Positions 52,339-59,630 of a stretch of 64,000 nucleotides of DNA are shown here, piece after piece. The DNA is from Paenochrobactrum glaciei (GTDB lineage: Bacteria; Pseudomonadota; Alphaproteobacteria; Rhizobiales; Rhizobiaceae). The notes under the pieces are model-generated. The model had not been told where the DNA came from and did not search any database. It was given only the letters and a program-made list of their open reading frames with translations. Numbering within the stretch: position 1 is the first letter of the stretch; every line of letters begins with the position of its first letter. Made by a program: the position numbers and the translations under genes. Location: positions 186,001 through 250,000 of the forward strand of contig NZ_BAAADE010000003.1 in the NCBI RefSeq assembly GCF_039522165.1, given 5' to 3'.

Positions 52339-53226
52339 TTAGCTGCTCTCATAAAGATGGCTGTTGCCCCGTGCGAAACGCTGCCGGCGCGTATGTGAGT
52401 TTTGCTGCATCCATGTTTCTATGGTGCCGAATTTGATTGTTTGCTGTTGCCAATCAGCTTGAGATGCAGGGTTTTTTGTTGCGGTTTGTCCGCGGATTTG
52501 CCCCTCGGTGATCATGGTCAAAGCATGAGGGAGCAAACACGACCACAGTTCATCATCGGTCATTTGCTGGCTGGCAATGAGGCATATTTGTTGTGTTTGG
52601 CTGTCGTGCGTGATTGGTGAAAACAACACGTCAAGACGTGTGTGACTATGTGCGAAAAGATATGTCCCGTTGGTGAGAATATAATTGAAGTGGCCGTTTT
52701 TAGTGATGCGGGAGGTGGTTTCGCTAAGTTGTTCCAAGAGCCCTTGCGGATTTGCAATCTGACCATTTTTTAAGATGAATGGTTTGATTGCATCAAGCAG
52801 CAGGCAAAATGCATATTCGGCAGCTGTTGTGCCAAGCGGATGAAAATCTTTTAAATCAAGATGGCTGAGAGTTTTGAGTGCACTGTCATGGATGAATGTC
52901 CATGAGCGCCCGCCAAGCTCGCGTTCGAATGGAACATTGTCGGCATAGTTTGTGTGTGGTGTTGCTGGTGCCAGCTCTAGCTGTATCAGCGCTGTTTGTG
53001 CCGGTGCATATTGCTCGGCTTTTAAAAACGGCGCGGCCTTCAATGGCTGACCTTTAAAAATATGCGCGACTTGGTTCTGATGCAGGCTGAGACCTAGATA
53101 GGGCATGTCTTGTGTCGCTTGAGTACGGCTTTCTCCGGCGCTCTCAGGCGTTAAAATTTGCAGCAAAACGGAGAGTTGATCCGCAGTGATTGTTTCCTTG
53201 GCGCTGACGCCCAGCATCATGTTCAT
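52339..53226 (-). CDS. Class II glutamine amidotransferase-like protein lacking the N-terminal cysteine
   Basis: 295 residues. The order of motifs follows YafJ-type class II amidotransferases: start-LLGVSA, then ALIQLELAPATPHTNYADNVPFE, GGRSWTFIHDSALKTL (WxFxHNGxL-like), HPLGTTAAEYAFCLLLDAI (PxGxTDSExxF-like) and YLFAHSHTRLDVLF. Active members start Met-Cys-x-(L)-LG, and the exposed Cys2 is the nucleophile. Here the start reads MNMMLGVSA, so position 2 is Asn. The frame is open and long, so the gene is not decayed. It may be a noncatalytic or differently acting member. First gene of the operon with thioredoxin and MFS, preceded by a 30-base palindrome. Confidence 0.72.
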   Translation of the reverse strand: MNMMLGVSAKETITADQLSVLLQILTPESAGESRTQATQDMPYLGLSLHQNQVAHIFKGQPLKAAPFLKAEQYAPAQTALIQLELAPATPHTNYADNVPFERELGGRSWTFIHDSALKTLSHLDLKDFHPLGTTAAEYAFCLLLDAIKPFILKNGQIANPQGLLEQLSETTSRITKNGHFNYILTNGTYLFAHSHTRLDVLFSPITHDSQTQQICLIASQQMTDDELWSCLLPHALTMITEGQIRGQTATKNPASQADWQQQTIKFGTIETWMQQNSHTRRQRFARGNSHLYESS

Positions 53227-53240
53227 GGCACACCTTTAAT

Positions 53241-53270
53241 CTATCATTCAATAAATTGATTGAATGATAG
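53241..53270. promoter_or_regulatory. 30-base palindrome upstream of the amidotransferase-thioredoxin-MFS operon
   Basis: Perfect 12-bp arms CTATCATTCAAT (53241-53252) and ATTGAATGATAG (53259-53270) around AAATTG. The core ATTCAAT-N6-ATTGAAT matches the site at 49745-49764. It ends 15 bases before the start codon side of the operon and is a probable binding site of the ArsR-rhodanese regulator. Confidence 0.75.
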
Positions 53271-53361
53271 ATGGGTAAAGAGCACAAGTTTGTCAAGGTT
53301 GAGCTAAACAGAAAAATCATCTGAAATGAGTGTGAAGGCGTTTAGAGATTAACTTGGTTGC

Positions 53362-54042
53362 TTATTTCAGCCATTCAAAAAAGCGTCTTTCACCTTCTGG
53401 CGTAAAGCTGATCACGCGTGAAGATGGCAAACGCCGCGCCCATGCTAATGCAATCATTTGATCTAAAACGGCTTTTCCAATGCGGCCTGCCAGATGATGG
53501 CGGCGCTGGCTCCAATCAAGGCAAGCCCGGCAAAGCGGGCGGTTGCTTAAAGGCACAGTCTTTTGGCTAATGCCGATATGTGCAAGCATATCCCAGCCTT
53601 TGGCTGAAACGCTCAGATCATCATGCAGCCAGTTATGTCCCATCATGTGATCATAGAGCTTTACGCCCATTTCACCGGCTAAATGATCATAGCAAATCCG
53701 GGCTTTGCGTAAGTTTAAATCTTTCGGGCCGGTGCGGATAGTTTTGGTTGGTTGAAGCGTTGCGCTGTCATGGCTGAAAACCATCAGAGCTTCAAGCAAG
53801 GCCGCAACATGTTCACCGGCAAGTTTGAAATAACGATGCCGACCTTGTGTTTCGACACTTACCACATCGCCGTCAACGAGTTTTGCTAAATGGCTGCTGG
53901 CGGTTTGCTTGGTGATGCCGCCAAGATTGGCAAGTTCCGTTGCGGTTAAAGCACGGCCATCCATCAGCCCCAGAAGCATGGCGCTGCGGGCAGGGTCAGC
54001 CACTAAAGCGGCAATACGGGCAATGTTGGGACCTTCACTCAT
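53362..54042 (-). CDS. ArsR-type winged-helix regulator with C-terminal extension
   Basis: 226 residues. The N-terminal HTH is LVADPARSAMLLGLMDGRAL followed by TATELANLGGITKQTASSHL, then a wing (DVVSVETQGRHRYFKLAG). Residues 115-226 form a conserved extension with YDHLAGEMGVKLYDHMM and a RPLCRACLDWSQRRHHLAG stretch that could bind metal or redox signals (C-x2-C). Divergent from an ABM monooxygenase gene with a palindrome near its start, so it probably represses that small operon and itself. Confidence 0.87.
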   Translation of the reverse strand: MSEGPNIARIAALVADPARSAMLLGLMDGRALTATELANLGGITKQTASSHLAKLVDGDVVSVETQGRHRYFKLAGEHVAALLEALMVFSHDSATLQPTKTIRTGPKDLNLRKARICYDHLAGEMGVKLYDHMMGHNWLHDDLSVSAKGWDMLAHIGISQKTVPLSNRPLCRACLDWSQRRHHLAGRIGKAVLDQMIALAWARRLPSSRVISFTPEGERRFFEWLK

Positions 54043-54043
54043 A

Positions 54044-54061
54044 GTTCGACGCTAATCGAAC
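54044..54061. promoter_or_regulatory. Palindrome GTTCGA-N6-TCGAAC in the divergent promoter
   Basis: Perfect 6-bp arms, one base from the regulator's ATG and about 55 bases before the ABM gene. Candidate operator for the winged-helix regulator. Confidence 0.55.
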
Positions 54062-54114
54062 CATTAAGAAGCGTCAATTGGCTATGTTGCGTCAGAATTA
54101 AGAAAGGGATGCCC

Positions 54115-54477
54115 ATGATCGCCGTTATTTTTGAAGCGGAAACGACACCGGATACACAAGGCGAATATCTGGATTTGGCGGCGCAGTTGCGCCCGCTTTT
54201 GAATGATATGGAGGGCTTTATTTCGATTGAACGGTTTCAGAGCCTGACCGTGCCGAACAAAGTTTTGTCATTGTCATTTTGGCGCGATGAAGATGCTGTT
54301 CAGCGCTGGCGCAACCTGACAATGCACCGCAATGTGCAGGCAGCCGGACGTGATCATGTTTTCAGCAATTACCGTTTAAGAGTTGCAGGCGTTTTGCGTG
54401 ATTATGGCATGAGTGAACGCCAGCAAGCCCCTGATGACAGCCGTAAAATACATGAGAAAGTTGAAAAGAATGTTTGA
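54115..54477 (+). CDS. Antibiotic biosynthesis monooxygenase (ABM) domain protein
   Basis: 120 residues from the ATG at 54115, six bases after AGAAAGGG; an ATG two codons earlier would touch that site. The dimeric alpha-beta barrel fold is seen in MIAVIFEAETTP, MEGFISIERFQSL, LSLSFWRDEDAVQRWRN and HRNVQAAGRDHVFSNYRLRV. Members are small oxygenases or heme-degradation-like proteins of often unknown role. It overlaps the next gene slightly. Confidence 0.85.
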   Translation: MIAVIFEAETTPDTQGEYLDLAAQLRPLLNDMEGFISIERFQSLTVPNKVLSLSFWRDEDAVQRWRNLTMHRNVQAAGRDHVFSNYRLRVAGVLRDYGMSERQQAPDDSRKIHEKVEKNV

Positions 54478-54856
54478 TATTGAGTTTGATTTAAGCGGTG
54501 AAAAAGACGGGCTGGCAAAGCTTGGTGAAGTGATGGGGCGAGCCGCTATTCCATTTGAAGGTGGCGGTGTTTTCTCAAATGGTGATCGTGTGATTGCGCA
54601 TTTTCTGTTTAAAAACGGTGAGGCCGCTTGGGCTGCGGCTGAAGCTGCTAATATCCGCACGGTTGCGATGCAGCGTCCGCTTATTCGTAAGCTCAAACAA
54701 GGGACACCTGGTCAGTTGGGTGCAATTGCGCGTGCTTTAAGTGATGCTGATGTGCGAATTTTAACGCAATATTCTGACCATTATAATCAGCTGATCCTTA
54801 TCTGTGATGATTTTGAAAAAGCCGATACCGCCACGCGTGAATGGGCGGTTGAGTAA
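54470..54856 (+). CDS. Small ACT-like domain protein of unknown function
   Basis: 128 residues from the ATG at 54470, overlapping the ABM stop by 8 bases; ATGs at 54452 and 54413 are alternatives. Two halves each resemble a ferredoxin-like ACT repeat (MFDIEFDLSGEKDGLAKLGE and KLKQGTPGQLGAIARALSDA), suggesting a small-molecule binding protein. Cotranscribed with the ABM gene. I do not recognise a specific function. Confidence 0.6.
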   Translation: MFDIEFDLSGEKDGLAKLGEVMGRAAIPFEGGGVFSNGDRVIAHFLFKNGEAAWAAAEAANIRTVAMQRPLIRKLKQGTPGQLGAIARALSDADVRILTQYSDHYNQLILICDDFEKADTATREWAVE

Positions 54857-54864
54857 TAAAAAAG

Positions 54865-54897
54865 AAGCCTGCCATTGATGAAATGGCAGGCTTTGCT
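54865..54897. terminator. Terminator between ACT-like gene and aldehyde dehydrogenase (convergent)
   Basis: Perfect 12-bp stem AAGCCTGCCATT (54865-54876) with complement (54882-54893), 5-base loop, A/T-rich flanks. Confidence 0.88.
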
Positions 54898-54904
54898 TAG
54901 TTTT

Positions 54905-56338
54905 TTACAACACCATGCGGTGTGAAATATTTTTAACCGTCATATAATGGTGCAGCCCTTCGGCGCCGCCTTCACGGCCATAGCCGCTTTCTTTAACACC
55001 GCCAAATGGTGTTTCGGCAACGGATGCTTCCAATGTATTGATCGAGACATTTCCGGCTTCAATGCGTTCTGCAAGCATATGCGCATTGTGCGCGGAGTGG
55101 GTGAAGCCGTAAGCCGCAAGGCCAAAAGGCAGTGCATTGGCGCGTTCGATCGCTTCTTCCACTGAATCCACCGGATTGATCAATGCAAGCGGGCCGAATG
55201 GCTCGACCTCTAAGGCACGGGCACCATCGGGCAGTTCTGCTGCAACGGTCAGCGGATAGAAATAACCTTTGCCCGTTGGCTTGGTGCCGCCTGCAAGTAT
55301 CTGCGCACCGCGATCACGGGCATCTTCAACCAATGTTTCAATAGCCTCAACACGGCGGTGGTTGGCGACTGGCCCCATGTCGGTATTTGCATCAAAACCA
55401 TCACCGACACGGACAGTTTTCGCGCGCTCGACAAATGCATCCAAAAAGGAGCGGTAAATGTTTTTATGGACAAAGAAGCGGGTTGGCGAGGTGCAAACCT
55501 GACCGCTATTGCGTGCTTTTCGGGAAACGGAAAGCTCGGCCGCTCTTATCGGATCAACATCATCGCAAACAATCACCGGTGCGTGTCCGCCCAGCTCCAT
55601 CAAAACAGGGGTGACGCTGCGTGAGGCAATTTCGGTTAAATGTTTGCCGACGGCGGTTGAACCGGTGAAGGCAACGAGGCGGACTTGTTCCTGCGGGATC
55701 AGGTAGGATGAAATATCTGCCGGAACACCAAAAACGAGATTGAGAACGCCTGCTGGCAGGCCGGCATCATGAAATGCACGGGCAATGTGAAGTGCGCCGG
55801 CAGGGGTTTCTTCTGCTGCTTTCAAAATGATGGAACAGCCCGAAGCAATGGCACCGGCAATTTTGCGGGCTGGCTGGCTCATCGGGAAATTCCACGGTGA
55901 GAAAGCCGCTACTGTGCCCACTGGTTGATGAATGACGATATAGCGGATATCCGGTTCGCTCGGGATAACGCGCCCATAGCTGCGCACGGCTTCACCGGCA
56001 TCCCATTCAAAAAACTCGCAGCCGCGTTGCACTTCGAGGCGTGCCTGTGCAATCGGCTTGCCATGTTCCATGGTGATGGAGCGGGCGATTTCTTCCGAGC
56101 GTTCTTTTATCAAAGCCACAGCACGCAAAATAACTTCGGCACGTTTTGCCGGTGCTGTGCGAGACCAGATGCGAAAACCCTTTGCTGCTGCTGCCAGCGC
56201 ATCATCAAGATCAGCACGGCTTGCAACCGGTAAAGCGCCGATGACAGTTTCGTCAGCCGGATTAAGGACCGGAATGGTTTCTTTTGAAGAACGCCACTGA
56301 CCTGCAATATAAAGCTGAAGTTTTGGGTAACTCGTCAT
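54905..56338 (-). CDS. NAD(P)-dependent aldehyde dehydrogenase (succinate-semialdehyde dehydrogenase-like)
   Basis: 477 residues from the ATG at 56338, preceded by AAGG; an upstream in-frame ATG exists but gives an atypical tail. The nucleotide-binding SPWNFPMSQPARKIAGAIAS, the catalytic Glu in LMELGGHAPVIV and the catalytic Cys in NSGQVCTSPTRFFV are intact; EVEPFGPLALI and ETPFGGVKESGYGREGG match the GabD-like group. It oxidises semialdehydes in the cytoplasm. A divergent LysR gene with a palindrome in between is the probable regulator. The exact substrate is unknown. Confidence 0.92.
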   Translation of the reverse strand: MTSYPKLQLYIAGQWRSSKETIPVLNPADETVIGALPVASRADLDDALAAAAKGFRIWSRTAPAKRAEVILRAVALIKERSEEIARSITMEHGKPIAQARLEVQRGCEFFEWDAGEAVRSYGRVIPSEPDIRYIVIHQPVGTVAAFSPWNFPMSQPARKIAGAIASGCSIILKAAEETPAGALHIARAFHDAGLPAGVLNLVFGVPADISSYLIPQEQVRLVAFTGSTAVGKHLTEIASRSVTPVLMELGGHAPVIVCDDVDPIRAAELSVSRKARNSGQVCTSPTRFFVHKNIYRSFLDAFVERAKTVRVGDGFDANTDMGPVANHRRVEAIETLVEDARDRGAQILAGGTKPTGKGYFYPLTVAAELPDGARALEVEPFGPLALINPVDSVEEAIERANALPFGLAAYGFTHSAHNAHMLAERIEAGNVSINTLEASVAETPFGGVKESGYGREGGAEGLHHYMTVKNISHRMVL

Positions 56339-56422
56339 TCTGGAACCTTGCTTTTCTGGCGCAGCCAGCCTTGATATTTGGAAAAATCTTGTTTCTGAGC
56401 GCAACATTGCATTGCCTTGTTT

Positions 56423-56439
56423 ATTCATCCAGAATGAAT
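56423..56439. promoter_or_regulatory. LysR-type palindrome ATTCAT-N5-ATGAAT
   Basis: Contains a T-N11-A pattern in the divergent region between the aldehyde dehydrogenase and LysR genes, 44 bases before the LysR start. Confidence 0.6.
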
Positions 56440-56482
56440 TATCGTATTAATTAATAAGTAATCTGTATAAATGGGAGAATAG

Positions 56483-57406
56483 ATGCGCATTGCACTCAAG
56501 CAGATTGAGGCCTTTCTGGCTGTCGCCGAGCATAAAAGTTTTTCTGCGGCGGCACGTCATATGGGGGTTGCGCAACCAGCTCTTTCAACCATGATCCGCG
56601 AGATGGAAAGTGAGCTCGGTGTGCGGATGTTTGATCGCACCACGCGCCGTGTCGAGCTTACCCAAGCGGGCGAGGAGTTTCGTGCCTCCTCTTCCAAAGT
56701 GATGGAAGATTTAGGTCACGCTATTCAAAATACCCGTGATCTGGCAGCCCGAAAACGCGGACGTATTCGTATTGCAGCCTCGCCTTTATTGTCTTCAGCC
56801 ATTGTGCCTTTTGCGATTGCCGCTTTTCATAAGGATTATCCGGGTATCAATATTGAAGTGCTGGATGCCCCCAATCAGGATATCCGTGAAGAGGTGGTTG
56901 CCAATAATGCTGATTGCGGGTTGGGCACCTTCTCAGCGCATGAGGAAGGCATAGAACGCACGGTTTTGATGCGGGATAATTTAGGTTTGTTTATGCCGGC
57001 TGACCATCCTTTGGCGGGCAATGCTTTTGTGCGTTGGGATGATCTGCCGCAATGGCCGTTGATTGCGATGTCACGCAATAGCGGTATCCGGCGCTTGATG
57101 GAACTGGGCGCCGAGCAAGCGTCACAAATCCTGCATCCGAAATTTGAAGCCTCTATGGTGACAACGGCCTTGGCATTTGTTGGTGCAGGATTAGGCGTGG
57201 CAGTTTTGCCGACTTATGCAATGTCGCGTGCTGATCAATATAATCTGGTTTCGCGCCCCTTGGTTGATCCGACTGTTTCGCGTGATTTGTGCCTGATCCG
57301 TGCCAGTGGAAAGTCCTTATCTCCGGCCGTGAGCAGTTTTATCTCAGTGCTGCGTAATCATTTGCAAGGCATGTTGCTGAGCAATGATCACCGAAATAAA
57401 ATTTAA
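56483..57406 (+). CDS. LysR family transcriptional regulator
   Basis: 307 residues. HTH AVAEHKSFSAAARHMGVAQP followed by ALSTMIREMESELGVRMFDR; the effector domain includes RIAASPLLSSAIVPFAIAAF and MFVTALAFVGAGLGVAVLPT-like strands. Divergent from the aldehyde dehydrogenase; most likely its regulator, and possibly that of the dioxygenase gene 267 bases downstream. Confidence 0.93.
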   Translation: MRIALKQIEAFLAVAEHKSFSAAARHMGVAQPALSTMIREMESELGVRMFDRTTRRVELTQAGEEFRASSSKVMEDLGHAIQNTRDLAARKRGRIRIAASPLLSSAIVPFAIAAFHKDYPGINIEVLDAPNQDIREEVVANNADCGLGTFSAHEEGIERTVLMRDNLGLFMPADHPLAGNAFVRWDDLPQWPLIAMSRNSGIRRLMELGAEQASQILHPKFEASMVTTALAFVGAGLGVAVLPTYAMSRADQYNLVSRPLVDPTVSRDLCLIRASGKSLSPAVSSFISVLRNHLQGMLLSNDHRNKI

Positions 57407-57672
57407 GATTTATAATTATATCTTATTAATTGATAGGAATTTTCATTCTTGCAATATAATTGCTCAAGAGATGAAATCACCATCATAGGGGCTTTGCGTC
57501 GCGGGGGTGCCAACTCATAAGCAGCAGGGCGCGATGGCTGGTTGTTTCTTCAGCCGGTGAGGAGCCCGTTTTGCCTGATAGAGGCTGTAAATTAGTGCGT
57601 CTTTAATATGCGGCATGGGTAAAGCGGAGCAGGAGATCAAGCGCAATTGCGCTAAATAATGGGAGTTGAGCT
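57407..57672 (+). other. Long leader with potential RNA structure before the 3-hydroxyanthranilate dioxygenase gene
   Basis: A 266-base gap, longer than any other within-operon space here. GGGGCT near 57488 can pair with AGCCC near 57563, enclosing a GGCTG/CAGCC hairpin at about 57536-57555. Three short frames with ATG starts exist (57471-57488, 57534-57560, 57615-57659). I do not recognise a known riboswitch class. Confidence 0.35.
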
Positions 57673-58221
57673 ATGGGAAAATTGAGCGCCTTCAATTTGC
57701 AAAAATGGATTGATGAGCATCAGCATTTGCTGAAGCCGCCAGTTGGCAACCAGCAGATCTGGAAAGATGCCGATCTGATGGTAACCATTGTCGGCGGTCC
57801 GAACCGCCGTACCGATTATCATGATGATCCGGTGGAAGAGTTTTTCTATCAGCTGAAAGGCGACATGCTGCTAAAACTGCATGATACGGCCAGCGGCGAG
57901 TTTTATGATGTGCCGATCCGTGAAGGTGACATTTTCCTTCTGCCGCCACATATCCGTCATTCGCCGCAGCGTCCGCAGGAAGGCTCAATCGGTTTGGTGA
58001 TCGAACCTGCCCGCCCTGAAGGTTTGTTGGATGCGGTGGAATGGTATTGCTTTGAATGTTCGACACGCGTTCATCGTGCCGAGGTTGATCTTGAATCCAT
58101 TGTTGATGATCTGCCGCCGATTTATGCTGAATTTTATGCAGATGAAAAACTACGTACCTGCCCGAAATGCGGCACTATCCATCCGGGCAAGTTCCCGCCT
58201 GAAGGCTGGGTAAAGCTCTAA
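57673..58221 (+). CDS. 3-hydroxyanthranilate 3,4-dioxygenase
   Basis: 182 residues, the normal length of bacterial enzymes (NbaC/HAAO). The cupin has the iron ligands in DYHDDPVEEFFYQLKGDM and PPHIRHSPQRP. The C-terminal rubredoxin-like metal site, typical of bacterial HAAO, is CFECSTRVHRAE and CPKCGTIHPGKFPPEGW. It opens the ring of 3-hydroxyanthranilate to 2-amino-3-carboxymuconate semialdehyde. No kynurenine-pathway neighbour is present in this window, so it serves either NAD synthesis from tryptophan or aromatic catabolism elsewhere on the genome. Confidence 0.94.
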   Translation: MGKLSAFNLQKWIDEHQHLLKPPVGNQQIWKDADLMVTIVGGPNRRTDYHDDPVEEFFYQLKGDMLLKLHDTASGEFYDVPIREGDIFLLPPHIRHSPQRPQEGSIGLVIEPARPEGLLDAVEWYCFECSTRVHRAEVDLESIVDDLPPIYAEFYADEKLRTCPKCGTIHPGKFPPEGWVKL

Positions 58222-58231
58222 TGAAGATCAA

Positions 58232-58267
58232 ACGACACCGGTTTTAAGAACCGGTGCCGTTTTTATT
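58232..58267 (+). terminator. Terminator after the dioxygenase gene
   Basis: A 12-bp stem with one mismatch (58232-58243 and 58249-58260) around a 5-base loop, followed by TTTTTATTT. Confidence 0.88.
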
Positions 58268-58464
58268 TGTATAAAAAGCAATTTTTCAGCGCGATTATGC
58301 CTTTTAGCAGCCTCCCAATTACTTGGGATTTTGCTCGCCGTTTTTATCTGTTTTAATCATACCTGCATTTTTTCGACGGTCTCTGCACGCAATCTGCACA
58401 GTTTTTTGGTTCTCAGCAGGCATCGTTAGCGCTGCTGCGCTTCATTTTTTGAAGGTATTGAGCC

Positions 58465-59619
58465 ATGAGGTTGTTCTTGCGCCTCTCACTTGTTGCTTGT
58501 TTCTTATGCTTTATTTTTGGTGTGAATGCTGCGCTTGCCAATGAAGAGCAAGGCGAGCCCCGCACCGTTAAAACTGTCACAACAGTGACAGTTGAACGTC
58601 TCAAAACGGACTTAACCTTGCCGCTAAATGGCTTATTTGTACCGCGCGAAGAAGTCGCTGTTGGTACATCATTAAGCGATGAGCGTATTGCGACTGTTGA
58701 TGCAGAAGTTGGTGATCATGTTGCAAAAGGTCAGGTGCTTGTTCGCTTAAACACTGCAAAGCTGGAACATAATTTACGCGAAAATGAAGGGAGAGTGGCG
58801 CGGGCGCGGGCTGCGGTTGCGCAGCAACAGGCAAGCTTCAGGCAGGCTGAAGCCAATTTTGCCCGGGCACAGCGCTTAATAGGTTCACGCACGATCAGCA
58901 AACAAGATTTTGATGAGCGCCAATCCGTGTTGGATGTGGCGCGGCAGGGGGTGACAGTTGCAGAGGCTGAATTTATTCAGGCCGAAGCGCAATTGGCCGA
59001 AGCAAAATCAGAGCGCGCTAAAGCGGTGGTCGAAGCCCCTGTTGCAGGCATTGTCTCGGAGCGTAAAGCACGTGCAGGCGCCCTTGCCGGTACTGAGCCG
59101 CTTTTGATGCTCATCCGCAATGGCGAAATTGAACTGGCAGCGGATATTCCTGAAAGTGAATTGCCCTTATTAAAAACAGGGCAGGTTGCGCGTGTGACTT
59201 TGCCGGGTGGCCAGCTTGTCAGCGGTCATATCCGATTGGTTTCGCCGAAAATTGATCCGCAGACCCGTCTGGGCACTGCTTATATTGCATTTGAAAATAC
59301 ATCCTCTTTGTTTGCCGGAGTGTTTGGCAGGGCGGAAGTGCTGTTTGGCCAAAGTGACAGTATTTTTGTCAATAATTCTGCTGTTCTTTACAGTGAGGGG
59401 GCAAAAGACACGTCCGTATTTGTGGTGACTGACGGCAAAGCGGTGAAAAGAAATGTCACGCTCGGTGTGCGCCGGAATGGTCAGGTGGAAGTGTTAACCG
59501 GTTTGCAAAAGGGTGATCAGCTGATCGAAAAAGCAGGGCCTTTGCTGCATGACGGCGAGGCGGTTGTGTCGCTGCCGATATCGGCAGCGATGGCTGTGCA
59601 CAAGATCACCTCTCCCTGA
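58465..59619 (+). CDS. RND efflux periplasmic adaptor (membrane fusion protein)
   Basis: 384 residues. A signal peptide (LFLRLSLVACFLCFIFGVNA) is followed by barrel-sandwich, alpha-hairpin and beta-barrel domains. VGDHVAKGQVLVRLNTAKLE is the lipoyl-like half, the coiled hairpin covers about 105-175 and VVEAPVAGIVSERKARAGAL completes the barrel. It links the inner-membrane pump in the next gene to an outer-membrane channel not found here. No lipobox is obvious. The genes are 11 bases apart. Confidence 0.92.
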   Translation: MRLFLRLSLVACFLCFIFGVNAALANEEQGEPRTVKTVTTVTVERLKTDLTLPLNGLFVPREEVAVGTSLSDERIATVDAEVGDHVAKGQVLVRLNTAKLEHNLRENEGRVARARAAVAQQQASFRQAEANFARAQRLIGSRTISKQDFDERQSVLDVARQGVTVAEAEFIQAEAQLAEAKSERAKAVVEAPVAGIVSERKARAGALAGTEPLLMLIRNGEIELAADIPESELPLLKTGQVARVTLPGGQLVSGHIRLVSPKIDPQTRLGTAYIAFENTSSLFAGVFGRAEVLFGQSDSIFVNNSAVLYSEGAKDTSVFVVTDGKAVKRNVTLGVRRNGQVEVLTGLQKGDQLIEKAGPLLHDGEAVVSLPISAAMAVHKITSP

Positions 59620-59630
59620 AAGATCATCTG

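Noticed and set aside
53224..53233. GTG TGC just upstream of the amidotransferase-like start, which would read Met-Cys
   Set aside because: It lies in a different frame from the protein; the continuation does not give the family sequence, so it cannot supply the catalytic Cys without a frameshift.
57480..57570. TPP, fluoride or guanidine riboswitch in the dioxygenase leader
   Set aside because: Short similarities (GGGGTGCC, GCGATGG) are present, but the remaining conserved core elements of these classes are missing.
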